A stretch of 64,000 nt of DNA, from assembly GCA_002701395.1 (NCBI GenBank), contig NZVC01000057.1:124001-188000 (forward strand), in the 5' to 3' direction. The notes beneath the pieces were generated by a model. That model did not search any database. It was not told where the DNA came from and saw only the letters and a list, made by a program, of their open reading frames with translations. The stretch comes from Maritimibacter sp. (lineage in GTDB: Bacteria; Pseudomonadota; Alphaproteobacteria; Rhodobacterales; Rhodobacteraceae). Shown piece after piece: positions 36,305 through 44,576 of this stretch. Numbering within the stretch: position 1 is the stretch's first letter; the number at the start of each line of letters is the position of its first letter. The position numbers were made by a program, and so were the translations under genes.

Positions 36305-37705
36305 ATGTCGCTTACCCAAGCCCTGAACGTCGCGCGGTCCGGCCTGACCGTGACCGCGCTGCAGACCGACCTTGTGTCGCGCAATATCGCGAACTCGACC
36401 ACCGAAGGGTTCGCGCGCAAGTCGGCGGATCTGGTCACGTCGAAGTACGGCAGCGTTTCGGCGTCTTCGGTGGACCGCAGCGTCAGCACGATGCTGCAAC
36501 GGCTGGACCGCGAGAACGAGTCGAAGCTGACCCGGCAGTCCACCATCTCGGACGGTCTGCGGGCCTTCACCGATTTTCTGGGCCAGCCCAGCGACGAGGT
36601 TTCGCCCGCCGCCAAGATTGCCGGACTGCACGATGCGGTGGTGACGCTGGCCGGGATGCCCAGCGAGGAAGCCGCGCAGATTCAGGTCGTGACGGTCGCC
36701 AAGCAGGTTGCGGAGAACCTCAACGACCTGTCGGCGAACCTGACGGACATCCGGCAAGAGGTTGAACGCAACATCCGCTACGATGTCGTGGCCGTGAACG
36801 AGGCGCTTCAAAGCGTCGCGTCCTACAACCAGAAGATCCTGCAGGCAGAGACCGGTTCGGCGGTGCAGGCGGAATACATGGACCATATGGACCGCCTGCT
36901 GGACGAGGTGTCCGGCTATATGGACATCCAGATCGTCAACACCGAGGACGGGACGATCAACCTGTACACCGGCGGCGGGACCGAGCTGGTCGTCGGCACC
37001 CGGACCAAGGCCGTCACGTATGACGCGGTGGCGGGCACGCTGGCCGCAGGTGGCATCGAGATCACACCGGGCGGACCGGCCCGTGGCATTTCCCAAGGCA
37101 GCCTGAGCGGGCTGTTCGACCTGAAACTGAACCGCTTGCCGGAAATCGGCGCACAGCTGGATGCGCTGGCGGGCAGCCTCGTTTCCAGCATGGAGGCGGC
37201 GAACCCCTTCGGCACCACAGGCACCGGCCTGTTCACCGATGCGGGCGCGGTGTTCGACCCGGCGGCGATCGACGGGCTTGCCGGGCGTATCCGTGTGAAC
37301 GCCGAGGCCGACAACACCGTTGGCGGCGACCCGGCCCTGCTGCAAAGCGGCGGCATCGCCACGACGCCGGCGGGTGATTCATCCTTCATCGACGGAATGC
37401 TGACCGCCTTCACCCAGCCCGTCACGGTCGGCACCGCCGGGCTTGGTGCGGGCCTGACGCTGATCGACTTCGCGCCGACGATGGTCACCTACCAGCAATC
37501 CGCGCGCGCAGGCGCAGAGGCGGACACGCTGGCGACCCAGACCGCGGGCGAGACGATCTCTGCCTCGCGCGAGAATTACGAGGGCGTCAGCATCGACGAC
37601 GAGATGCAGAAGCTTCTGGTGATCGAACAAAGCTATGCCGCCAACGCCCGCGTCATGACGTCGGTGAATGAAATGCTCGACACGCTCATGCGGGCGTTCG
37701 GATAA
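36305..37705 (+). CDS. flgK: flagellar hook-associated protein FlgK
   Basis: A 466-residue hook-filament junction protein. It starts MSLTQALNVARSGLTVTALQTDLVSRNIAN, contains YMDHMDRLLDEVSGYMDIQIV and ends with GVSIDDEMQKLLVIEQSYAANARVMTSVNEMLDTLM, all typical of FlgK. It joins the hook to FlgL and flagellin. Its export is expected to depend on an FlgN-type chaperone; a candidate lies at 58859. Confidence 0.94.
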   Translation: MSLTQALNVARSGLTVTALQTDLVSRNIANSTTEGFARKSADLVTSKYGSVSASSVDRSVSTMLQRLDRENESKLTRQSTISDGLRAFTDFLGQPSDEVSPAAKIAGLHDAVVTLAGMPSEEAAQIQVVTVAKQVAENLNDLSANLTDIRQEVERNIRYDVVAVNEALQSVASYNQKILQAETGSAVQAEYMDHMDRLLDEVSGYMDIQIVNTEDGTINLYTGGGTELVVGTRTKAVTYDAVAGTLAAGGIEITPGGPARGISQGSLSGLFDLKLNRLPEIGAQLDALAGSLVSSMEAANPFGTTGTGLFTDAGAVFDPAAIDGLAGRIRVNAEADNTVGGDPALLQSGGIATTPAGDSSFIDGMLTAFTQPVTVGTAGLGAGLTLIDFAPTMVTYQQSARAGAEADTLATQTAGETISASRENYEGVSIDDEMQKLLVIEQSYAANARVMTSVNEMLDTLMRAFG

Positions 37706-37719
37706 GAGGGACAGTCAGA

Positions 37720-38622
37720 ATGCCTACCATCTCTACCATTTCGACCTCGCAGCAGTCGCTGGACATGCGGCTGGTCATCGCCCGCAACAACGCCGAGAAG
37801 GCGAAGCTGGCGCAAGAGGCCGCGTCGGGCGTCAAACAGGACGTCTATGCCGACAACCCTGGCGCCGCGACCAAGGCGATGCAGATCCGCACCCGCATGT
37901 CGGCCACGGAATCCTACAAGACGTCGAACGAGCTGCTGGCCGGCAAGCTGGAAAACATGTCCGACTCGCTGTCCGAGATCGGCCGCGCCGCGCGGGAGTT
38001 TCAGGACATGTCGCTGGCTGGTGGCCTGACCTCGCAGAACCGGGACGAATACCGCCAGCAGGCCGAGATCACGTTGCAGGGCATGGTGTCGATGCTGAAC
38101 ACCACCTACGGCGGCGAGTTCCTGTTCTCGGGCCTTGCCACCGACACCGCCCCGGTCGAGATCGACGGCACCGGGAACGCGGTCAACTACCTTGGCGACG
38201 TGACCGGCAACCTGTCGATGAAGATCGACGACACGACCCAGATGAACTACGGCATCCGCGCCGACGATCCGGCGTTTCAGGACGTGTTCGACGCGCTTGA
38301 GATCGTGTTGACCACCAACCTTGCGGCGCTGGACGATGCCGGCTTCGAAGCGATGCGCGACACGGTGACCACGCTGATGAACGACGGCCTGACCAAGCTG
38401 ACATCGCTGAACGCGCGGCTTGGCAACAACCAGGCGGTGCTGGATCAGAAGATCGACGACCAGTATTCGAAACTGGGCATCTACAACGCGGCCGTGTCGG
38501 ACATCGAAACCGCCGAACCCGAGGAAACCGCGCTTCGGCTGAATCAGGTGATGAACCAGCTGGAAGTCAGCTATCAGATCACCGCCCGCATTTCCGGAAT
38601 GACCCTGCTCGACTACCTCTGA
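37720..38622 (+). CDS. flgL: flagellar hook-associated protein FlgL
   Basis: A 300-residue junction protein, related in sequence to flagellin. The N-terminus (ISTSQQSLDMRLVIARNNAEKAKLAQEAASGVK) and C-terminus (AEPEETALRLNQVMNQLEVSYQITARISGMTLLDYL) are the helical D0/D1 parts. It is the last gene of the 33188-flgE-flgK-flgL string and is followed by a strong terminator. Confidence 0.93.
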   Translation: MPTISTISTSQQSLDMRLVIARNNAEKAKLAQEAASGVKQDVYADNPGAATKAMQIRTRMSATESYKTSNELLAGKLENMSDSLSEIGRAAREFQDMSLAGGLTSQNRDEYRQQAEITLQGMVSMLNTTYGGEFLFSGLATDTAPVEIDGTGNAVNYLGDVTGNLSMKIDDTTQMNYGIRADDPAFQDVFDALEIVLTTNLAALDDAGFEAMRDTVTTLMNDGLTKLTSLNARLGNNQAVLDQKIDDQYSKLGIYNAAVSDIETAEPEETALRLNQVMNQLEVSYQITARISGMTLLDYL

Positions 38623-38640
38623 CAAGCGTCGACAGGATGT

Positions 38641-38671
38641 GAAAACGCCCCGCGGTTTGCGGGGCGTTTTC
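38641..38671 (+). terminator. terminator after flgL
   Basis: GAAAACGCCCCGC and GCGGGGCGTTTTC form a perfect 13-bp stem with a 5-base loop, followed by TTGTTTT. It lies 18 bases after the flgL stop and is a strong factor-independent terminator, usable in both directions. Confidence 0.92.
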
Positions 38672-38678
38672 TTGTTTT

Positions 38679-38692
38679 AGAGAGAGAGAGAG
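38679..38692. repeat. (AG)7 microsatellite between flgL and a convergent gene
   Basis: Seven tandem AG units directly after the flgL terminator, 16 bases before the stop of the minus-strand gene. No coding effect is expected. Confidence 0.8.
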
Positions 38693-38708
38693 AAACTTGA
38701 AGCGGGCG

Positions 38709-39728
38709 CTATCGGAACATCTCGGACCGCAGCGCCTCGACCGGGGTGGTCGCATGGGCCACGGATTCGAACCGCTCCATGACGAACAGCGCGGTCACGG
38801 CCAGCGATGCCGCGACGAAGGCGGTGATACCCAGCGCGGCGGCCAGTCGGCTGCGCGGACGGGGGGCCTTTGACGGGGTCGCGGTGTACGAGACCTGAAG
38901 CATGTCATCGACCATCGACACGATGGGCCGCGTGCTGCTGCGGCGCCGCGCGATCGGGGCGGGAACAAGCCCGGCGGGCAGTTCCACGCAGGACGCAAGC
39001 TTGTTGTCCACGACGCAGGAATAGGCGGGCAGCGCGAATCCGGTGCGATCCCAGCGCACCAGAAGTTCATCGGGATTGCAGGCGATCCGCGGGCCGTCGG
39101 TATCGAACCTCAACACCACCTCGCCCGAGGCTTTCGTCTCTAGCGTTGCCGTTTCCAAAAGCGGCAGAGTCGGGTCCGACGGCGAGTAATAGTGATATCC
39201 AAGGAAGGCATAGGTCTGGGTCGACTCTTGCGGCGGCTGTTCCGGCGCAAGCTCGGCCTCGGCGGGCTGCGCGGGATCCGGAAGATCGGCGGGCTCTGCG
39301 GCGACAGGTTGCACGGGGGGTTGCATCGGGCGCGCGGCGACCGGGGCCGGGGTATAGTCCATCCCCATGTCCTGCGCGAAGCGCACGTTGATCGCCAGCG
39401 TCTCTGCGTCTTCCAGCAGCTGTTCGTCCTCGGCGATCCGGTCCTCGAGAAGCCGCAGCAGGTCGCGGTCAAAAGAGAACGCGTGACGGCCATAGCGGTC
39501 TTCGGCGTTCACCGAATGGATTCCGTAATCCGTCAGATCGCCGGTCTGCTGCTCGATCCGGTCCAGCACGGCGGTGGACGATTCGTTTTCGTGGAACGGA
39601 TGGATCTGTTGCGGGACCCCGTCGGCGACGACGAACGCCAGCCCGATATCGTCCGGCCAGTCGGAATTCGCTATGAATTCGGACCGTTCGAACAGTCTTA
39701 CGAACGATCCAGTCAGGCGTTGTGTCAT
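38709..39728 (-). CDS. uncharacterised protein with C-terminal membrane helix, in the flagellar cluster
   Basis: A 339-residue protein from the ATG at 39728. The first 110 residues look like a folded soluble domain (DIGLAFVVADGVPQQIHPFH, LLRLLEDRIAEDEQLL). A Pro/Ala/Gln-rich linker follows (residues about 125-170), then a second domain with three cysteines (IACNPDE, AYSCVVDNKLASCVEL). One membrane helix near residues 292-316 (ALGITAFVAASLAVTALFV) leaves a short tail. I recognise no family. It is divergent from motA and convergent with flgL, so its only link to motility is position. Confidence 0.65.
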   Translation of the reverse strand: MTQRLTGSFVRLFERSEFIANSDWPDDIGLAFVVADGVPQQIHPFHENESSTAVLDRIEQQTGDLTDYGIHSVNAEDRYGRHAFSFDRDLLRLLEDRIAEDEQLLEDAETLAINVRFAQDMGMDYTPAPVAARPMQPPVQPVAAEPADLPDPAQPAEAELAPEQPPQESTQTYAFLGYHYYSPSDPTLPLLETATLETKASGEVVLRFDTDGPRIACNPDELLVRWDRTGFALPAYSCVVDNKLASCVELPAGLVPAPIARRRSSTRPIVSMVDDMLQVSYTATPSKAPRPRSRLAAALGITAFVAASLAVTALFVMERFESVAHATTPVEALRSEMFR

Positions 39729-39756
39729 CCCAGGCCTCCGAGCCATAGAGCAGCTA

Positions 39757-39765
39757 TGCGAAAAA
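39757..39765 (+). promoter_or_regulatory. distal TGCGAAAAA element upstream of motA
   Basis: Exact copy followed by GTATAAA, 95 bases before the motA start. A related word, AAAATTCGCGAAGAAT, lies between it and the second copy. Confidence 0.6.
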
Positions 39766-39801
39766 GTATAAAAATTCGCGAAGAATCGCAACTCCCACTT
39801 T

Positions 39802-39810
39802 TGCGAAAAA
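39802..39810 (+). promoter_or_regulatory. proximal TGCGAAAAA element upstream of motA
   Basis: Exact copy in the context TTTTGCGAAAAAATG, 50 bases before the motA start and 45 bases from the distal copy, in the same orientation. Confidence 0.65.
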
Positions 39811-39859
39811 ATGTATTGATGTAGGGTGATCGAGAAATGGAGATTTCGGAGAGTTCACC

Positions 39860-40732
39860 ATGATGATCCCCTTGGGGCTGCTTGTCGTAATGGGGCTGGT
39901 GTTCGGCGGCTTCACCCTGTCGGGCGGCAAGTTCGACGTGCTGCTTCACGCCCTTCCGTTCGAAGGCATGATGATCGCCGGTGCGTCCATCGGCGCGCTG
40001 ATCATCGCAAGCGATATGTCCCGCCTGAAGCTGACGCTTGGCGGGCTGAAACGTGCGATGGCCGGGCCGCGTTGGAAGGCGGCGGACTACAGCGACCTTC
40101 TGCTGCTGCTGTACGAACTGACGCGGCTTCAGCGAAACTCGACCCCGGTCGAGATGGAACAGCACATCGAAAGCCCGGAAGATTCCGACATCTTCACGAA
40201 GTACCCGCGAATCATGAAGGACAAGTCGACGGTCAACCTGATCGCCGACAGCTTTCGCATGGTCATGCTGAACTTCGACAACCCGCATCAGATGGAAGAC
40301 GTGATCGAAAAACGAATCGAGACGACGTTGGAAGAACGCATGATTGCAGGCCATTCGCTGACCGTCATGGCCGACGGCCTGCCTGCCATCGGCATCGTCG
40401 CGGCCGTTCTGGGCGTGATCAAGACGATGTCGTCGGTTGATCAGCCGCCCGAAATCCTTGGCGTGATGATCGGCGGCGCGCTGGTCGGCACCTTCCTTGG
40501 CGTGTTCCTTGCCTATTGCGTGGTCCAGCCCATCGCGGAACGGGCCCGGTCGATCGAAGAACTGGATTACAGCTTTTCCAAGGTGATCCGCGACACGTTG
40601 GTCGCGATGACCCAACAGCACCCGCCCAACATCTGCGTCGAGATCGGTCGCGGGAACATTCCCGAACGTCTGCGCCCCAGCTTCGACCAGATCGATGAAC
40701 AGCAGCGCAACATCTCGCGGGCCGCAGCATGA
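39860..40732 (+). CDS. motA: flagellar motor stator protein MotA
   Basis: A 290-residue proton-channel subunit. Four membrane helices can be picked out: residues 1-22, 33-52, about 170-190 (GLPAIGIVAAVLGVIKTM) and about 200-225 (IGGALVGTFLGVFLAYCVV). The large cytoplasmic loop has the conserved charged residues that touch FliG (DSFRMVMLNFDNPHQMEDVIE). The length and the IERRI/EERMIAGHSL region match MotA. The start is set by GGAGAG seven bases upstream. It overlaps the next gene by ATGA. Confidence 0.95.
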   Translation: MMIPLGLLVVMGLVFGGFTLSGGKFDVLLHALPFEGMMIAGASIGALIIASDMSRLKLTLGGLKRAMAGPRWKAADYSDLLLLLYELTRLQRNSTPVEMEQHIESPEDSDIFTKYPRIMKDKSTVNLIADSFRMVMLNFDNPHQMEDVIEKRIETTLEERMIAGHSLTVMADGLPAIGIVAAVLGVIKTMSSVDQPPEILGVMIGGALVGTFLGVFLAYCVVQPIAERARSIEELDYSFSKVIRDTLVAMTQQHPPNICVEIGRGNIPERLRPSFDQIDEQQRNISRAAA

Positions 40733-41151
40733 CGCGGCGCGACAAGACCTACGCGCTGCTTGCCCGTCTGCATAACCAGCAGATGGAGGCTCAGGCAGGC
40801 CAACTGGTGTCACTGCAGGGCACTGCCGCGCAGCTAGAGGCCGAACGCGCCGCGCTAGAGGAAAGCCGCCGCGCCGGGGCTTCGGTCACGATGATCGAGG
40901 CAATGCCCTATCGCGGCCAGTTCCTGACGACAGTGCGCCGCGAGAATCTGCGAATTTCGAATCAGTTGAACGATATCGAGAAACGGATCGAGGCGCAGCG
41001 TGACAAGGTGCTGGAGTGCTACCGCGACGCACGGTCCGCCGAGCTTCTGGGTGAAGAGGCGCGCACCGTCGCCCGGTTCACGGCGCAAGAAGCCGCGCAG
41101 GCCGAGGCCGATGAGATGGTGCTTTTGCGCCGGATCGCGGGCAACGGCTAG
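40729..41151 (+). CDS. fliJ: FliJ-like flagellar export coiled-coil protein
   Basis: A 140-residue, almost wholly helical protein with long coiled coils (LHNQQMEAQAGQLVSLQGTA, NQLNDIEKRIEAQRDKVLEC). Size, coiled-coil nature and position beside fliI fit FliJ, the rotor-like stalk of the FliI ATPase ring. Sequence conservation in FliJ is low, so this is inferred from layout. It is coupled to motA by ATGA and converges with fliI. Confidence 0.65.
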   Translation: MTRRDKTYALLARLHNQQMEAQAGQLVSLQGTAAQLEAERAALEESRRAGASVTMIEAMPYRGQFLTTVRRENLRISNQLNDIEKRIEAQRDKVLECYRDARSAELLGEEARTVARFTAQEAAQAEADEMVLLRRIAGNG

Positions 41152-41153
41152 CC

Positions 41154-41172
41154 GCCCGCGCTTTAGGCGGGC
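41154..41172. terminator. hairpin between convergent fliJ-like gene and fliI
   Basis: GCCCGC and GCGGGC form a 6-bp stem with a 7-base loop in the 11-base gap and the fliI stop region. No T-run follows, so it is only a weak candidate. Confidence 0.3.
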
Positions 41173-42530
41173 TGCGGCACCTGCTGCGGCAGGTCGACGT
41201 CGACGCCCGCCTCCGCCAGCAAACCATACATCGTGGCGAAGGCTTCCTCGCTGGTGTGCGGGTCCCGCTTGCCTTGGCTGAGGAAGCCGTAGGCCAGCTT
41301 GGCGAAGCGGATCGCCGCGTCGGTGTCCCGGTCGGTGCCGTGGCGGTACGCGCCGATGCGGGCAAGGTCCTCGATATCCGAGTGCCGGGCCAGCGCACGG
41401 CGGGCCGCGTTCATGATCGCCTGTTCCAGCTGGATGTGGCAGTCGGGCAGCGCCCGCGACACCGAACGGCCGATGTCGATCGCCGGAAAACGTCCCGATT
41501 CCGCGATCTTGCGGTCCAGCACGATATGCCCGTCCAGAATACCGCGCACCGTGTCGGCGATCGGTTCCGACATGTTGTCGCCGTCGACCAGCACCGTGTA
41601 CAGCGCGGTGATATCCCCGCTTTTCGAATTGGCCGAGCCGGGACCAGAGCGTTCCAGCAGGCGCGGAAGCTCGGTGAACACCGTGGGCGTATAGCCCCGC
41701 GTGGCGGGTGGCTCGCCGGCAGCAAGGCCGATCTCGCGCTGGGCGGTGGCGAAACGTGTGACGCTGTCGATCATCAGCAGCACCTGCTTGCCCTGATCGC
41801 GGTAGTATTCTGCAATCGCGGTCGCGGTATAGGCGGCCTGACGGCGGACCAGCGGCGGCTGGTCCGAGGTCGCGACGACGACGGCGGACCGGGCCATGCC
41901 TTCGGGGCCAAGGTCGCGGGTGATGAAATCCTGCACCTCGCGCCCGCGTTCCCCGACAAGACCCATTACGATGACGTCGGCGTTGGTCTGCCGCGCCAGC
42001 ATCGCCATCAGGGTCGATTTGCCGACGCCGGACCCCGCGAAGATCCCAAGCCGCTGCCCGCGGCAGATCGGGGTGAACAGGTCGATAGAGCGGATGCCGG
42101 TTTCCAGCTTCTCGCCCATCACGCGGCGATCGAACGCATCGGGCGGCGCGCTGCGCAGCGGATAGGCGCAGGGGCCGTCGGGCAATTCGATGCCATCCAG
42201 CGGATCGCCGAACGCATCCACGACGCGACCGACCCATTCAGGACCCGGAAAGATATCGGCGGCGCCCGCGCGCAGGTCGACGTTGTCGCCGCGCCCGATC
42301 CCGTCCCATGTGCCGAACGGCAGCAGGCGCACGCCTTCCGGACTGGTGGCAACGACCTCGGCGGGGATTCGGCCGGCGACGCAGGCGCGATCTCCGATTT
42401 TCGCACTTTCGCCCAAACCGGACGCCACAAGCCCCAGACCGCCCACAGTTGTGACCTTTCCGGACACGATTGGGCCCGGAAGCTTGCGCATTGCGCTGCG
42501 CAGTTGCGAAAATTTTTGTGGTCGGTCCAT
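41163..42530 (-). CDS. fliI: flagellum-specific ATPase FliI
   Basis: A 455-residue AAA-type ATPase related to F1-beta that powers delivery of substrates to the export gate. Walker A is at residues 165-173 (AGSGVGKST), Walker B is LLMIDSVTRFA, and GLVGERGREVQDFI and ARRALARHSDIEDLARIGAY are family markers. The ATG at 42530 is preferred over one 21 codons upstream, which would overlap the divergent promoter region with flgB. It stands alone on the minus strand. Confidence 0.96.
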   Translation of the reverse strand: MDRPQKFSQLRSAMRKLPGPIVSGKVTTVGGLGLVASGLGESAKIGDRACVAGRIPAEVVATSPEGVRLLPFGTWDGIGRGDNVDLRAGAADIFPGPEWVGRVVDAFGDPLDGIELPDGPCAYPLRSAPPDAFDRRVMGEKLETGIRSIDLFTPICRGQRLGIFAGSGVGKSTLMAMLARQTNADVIVMGLVGERGREVQDFITRDLGPEGMARSAVVVATSDQPPLVRRQAAYTATAIAEYYRDQGKQVLLMIDSVTRFATAQREIGLAAGEPPATRGYTPTVFTELPRLLERSGPGSANSKSGDITALYTVLVDGDNMSEPIADTVRGILDGHIVLDRKIAESGRFPAIDIGRSVSRALPDCHIQLEQAIMNAARRALARHSDIEDLARIGAYRHGTDRDTDAAIRFAKLAYGFLSQGKRDPHTSEEAFATMYGLLAEAGVDVDLPQQVPQPA

Positions 42531-42583
42531 GCTCGGGCTTCCAATTCCGCGAAACTTCCGTAGTATAACAACGTAAGATTGAG

Positions 42584-42592
42584 TTTTTCGCA
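42584..42592 (-). promoter_or_regulatory. TGCGAAAAA element between fliI and flgB
   Basis: Exact copy followed by CTCAAT, reading toward fliI and 54 bases before its start. A near-match for the opposite direction (TGCGAAAAT, 42505-42513) lies 90 bases before flgB, inside the fliI 5' end. Confidence 0.6.
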
Positions 42593-42601
42593 AGGTGAAT
42601 C

Positions 42602-42940
42602 ATGGATAATGCTTCGACTTCCTGGCTGCGGACCGCCAGCCAGAAGATGAGCTGGCTTGCCGAGCGGCAGAAGGTCATCTCGGAAAACATCGCGAATGCC
42701 GACACCCCCAGCTATACCGCGCGGGATGTAGAGGACTTCGGAGACTTTCTGACCCGCCCCGCCGGGCGTTCGGTCGAGATCCGAAATGCGAAAAGCGAAT
42801 GGGGCACCTCGTTCGACGGCAACGGGGTCGTGCTGGAGGAACAGTCGATCCTCGCGGCCGAGACCTCTGGCCAATACCGCCTTGCGTCGCGCCTGTACGG
42901 CAAGGCGCACCAGATGATCGCCACGGTCAACGGCAAGTAA
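42602..42940 (+). CDS. flgB: flagellar proximal rod protein FlgB
   Basis: A 112-residue rod protein. The conserved N-terminal axial segment is MSWLAERQKVISENIANADTPSYTARD; the C-terminal helix (RLASRLYGKAHQMIATV) completes the coiled coil. It opens the long plus-strand string flgB-flgC-fliE-fliQ-(frameshifted gene)-flhA-fliR-flhB. Confidence 0.92.
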   Translation: MDNASTSWLRTASQKMSWLAERQKVISENIANADTPSYTARDVEDFGDFLTRPAGRSVEIRNAKSEWGTSFDGNGVVLEEQSILAAETSGQYRLASRLYGKAHQMIATVNGK

Positions 42941-42950
42941 GGATCCCAAG

Positions 42951-43358
42951 ATGGACAACCTCAGCGCAGTTTCCCGCACCGCCGGCTCGGCCCTTCAAGC
43001 CCAGTCCGAACGCCTGCGGATCATTTCCGAGAACATGGCGAACGCCGATTCGACCGGCCTGCCGGGCACCGATCCGTATCGCCGCAAGGTCGTCACCTTT
43101 TCCGAGATGCTGGACCGCGACAGCGGCGCGCACATGGTTCGGGTGTCGTCCGTGTCGGAAGATCCGGCGCCGATGCGGCTGCACTATGACCCCTCGCACC
43201 CGTCGGCGAACGAAGAAGGCTTCGTCGCGCGGTCGAACGTCGAGCCGCTGGTCGAGATGGTGAACATGCGCGAGGCCGCGCGCAGCTACGAGGCGAACCT
43301 GAACATGCTGTCAGCCGGTCGCGACATGCGCCGGATGATGATCGACATTCTCGGCTGA
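42951..43358 (+). CDS. flgC: flagellar proximal rod protein FlgC
   Basis: A 135-residue rod protein with SALQAQSERLRIISENMANADST at the N-terminus, the FlgC marker DPSHPSANEEGFVARSNVEPL, and VEMVNMREAARSYEANLNM at the C-terminus. It lies ten bases after flgB with AAGGA just before its start. Confidence 0.95.
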   Translation: MDNLSAVSRTAGSALQAQSERLRIISENMANADSTGLPGTDPYRRKVVTFSEMLDRDSGAHMVRVSSVSEDPAPMRLHYDPSHPSANEEGFVARSNVEPLVEMVNMREAARSYEANLNMLSAGRDMRRMMIDILG

Positions 43359-43374
43359 CCGAAAGGCTGACACG

Positions 43375-43686
43375 ATGGATTCCCTGACTTCCGCCGGCGC
43401 GCTGCGCGCCTACAAGGCCGCGCAATCCGCGGCAATCGGTGAAACCGCGGGCGAGTTCTCGACCGACGGGCCCAGCTTTTCCGACGTGCTGGAACGCACC
43501 GCCCGCGACACCATCGCAACGGTCCGCGACGGCGACCGCGCCGCGATCGCCGGTCTGAAAGGCGAGATTTCGACCCAGCAGGTAGTCGAGGCGACGATGG
43601 CGATGGAAGCCGCAATCGACACTGCGGTGGCGGTTAGAGACAAGGTCGTCTCGGCCTATCAGGAAGTTCTGAGGATGGCCGTCTGA
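43375..43686 (+). CDS. fliE: flagellar hook-basal body complex protein FliE
   Basis: A 103-residue adaptor joining the MS ring to the rod. The C-terminal half has the FliE pattern (STQQVVEATMAMEAAIDTAVAVRDKVVSAYQEVLRM), and the F-S-D-V-L segment precedes it. It is followed by fliQ after a single base. Confidence 0.92.
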   Translation: MDSLTSAGALRAYKAAQSAAIGETAGEFSTDGPSFSDVLERTARDTIATVRDGDRAAIAGLKGEISTQQVVEATMAMEAAIDTAVAVRDKVVSAYQEVLRMAV

Positions 43687-43687
43687 C

Positions 43688-43957
43688 ATGGGCGCAGAGG
43701 ACATCCACCAGATCATTACCGATACGATCTGGACGATCCTCATAGCCTCGGGGCCCGCGCTGGCCGTTGCGATGATTGTCGGGCTGGCCATCGCGCTGTT
43801 TCAGGCGTTGACCTCGGTGCAGGAGATCACGCTGACCTTCGTGCCGAAGGTGGCCGCGATCTTCGTCGCCATCGCCCTGTCGCTGCCGCTTATGTACACC
43901 GCGCTGACCGCGCTGTCCGACCAGTCTTTCGACCTTATCATCAGCAACGGCAGGTGA
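43688..43957 (+). CDS. fliQ: flagellar export gate protein FliQ
   Basis: An 89-residue protein with two membrane hairpin helices (IASGPALAVAMIVGLAIALFQ and VPKVAAIFVAIALSLPLMY) separated by ALTSVQEITLTF, the conserved FliQ turn. It forms the export gate with FliP and FliR. Confidence 0.95.
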   Translation: MGAEDIHQIITDTIWTILIASGPALAVAMIVGLAIALFQALTSVQEITLTFVPKVAAIFVAIALSLPLMYTALTALSDQSFDLIISNGR

Positions 43958-43962
43958 TGGAT

Positions 43963-44573
43963 ATGCGAAAAATGATTCTTTCATCCCTGCTCCTCGGTTT
44001 GCCTTCCACGGCGGGCGCGCAGGGGTTCGGCGGGCTCTACAGTTTTCCCGACGCCGCGGCGTCCGAAACACCGTCCGTTTCGGCGCCCGTACAGGCGGAA
44101 CCGGTGCAGCCGCACCTGACAGAGATTCCGGCGCTGGACGGTCCCTATGGCTATCAACTGCCCAGCCTCGAAGAGCTTGCCCGGATGGACGGCAATGCCG
44201 AGATGCCTGCGGGGCCACCGTCGGCACCCCCCCCGCCAGCGTGGCGCCGCCCAGCGCGGCCGTGCCGCCGGGCTATGTCACCGGCCCGGACACCGCGTCG
44301 GCCCCGCCCCAGACAACGCGGGTGTTCCACCCGCTGCACGCGCCGGTCCGGATCAACGGGGCAGGGCGACCGTTCACCCGTACCTTCACCCGCCCGACGC
44401 CCGCACCAACACCCGCACCGACGCCCATTCCCGCCGACACCCCGGTAGAGACCGCCGAGGCGCCGCCTGCCCCGGTGATGTCGGCCAATCCCTTTGCGCT
44501 TGGCAAACCCGAGCCGCTGATCCCCGGCTACACCCTCAATCCAGACCGCAGCGGTTTGCTGCAGGAGCCCTGA
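43963..44573 (+). pseudogene. exported Pro-rich protein between fliQ and flhA, frameshifted at a C8 tract
   Basis: The first part encodes a signal peptide (MRKMILSSLLLGLP, ending in GAQ) and a mature segment with DGPYGYQLPSLEELARMDG. At a run of eight C (44227-44234) the frame breaks. One more C would continue it as PPPASVAPPSAAVPPGYVTG and on through NPFALGKPEPLIPGYTL to a stop at 44573, three bases before flhA. Without that base the reading frame runs into an Arg/Pro-rich tail ending at 44448. The restored protein would be about 203 residues with no known family. Homopolymer slippage, phase variation or a base-calling error are all possible. Confidence 0.7.
43964..43972 (+). promoter_or_regulatory. 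TGCGAAAAA word at the start of the Pro-rich exported protein gene
   Basis: Exact copy within ATGCGAAAAATG, overlapping the probable start codon. It may simply encode the Met-Arg-Lys signal-peptide start, so its regulatory value is doubtful. Confidence 0.3.
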
Positions 44574-44576
44574 CAC

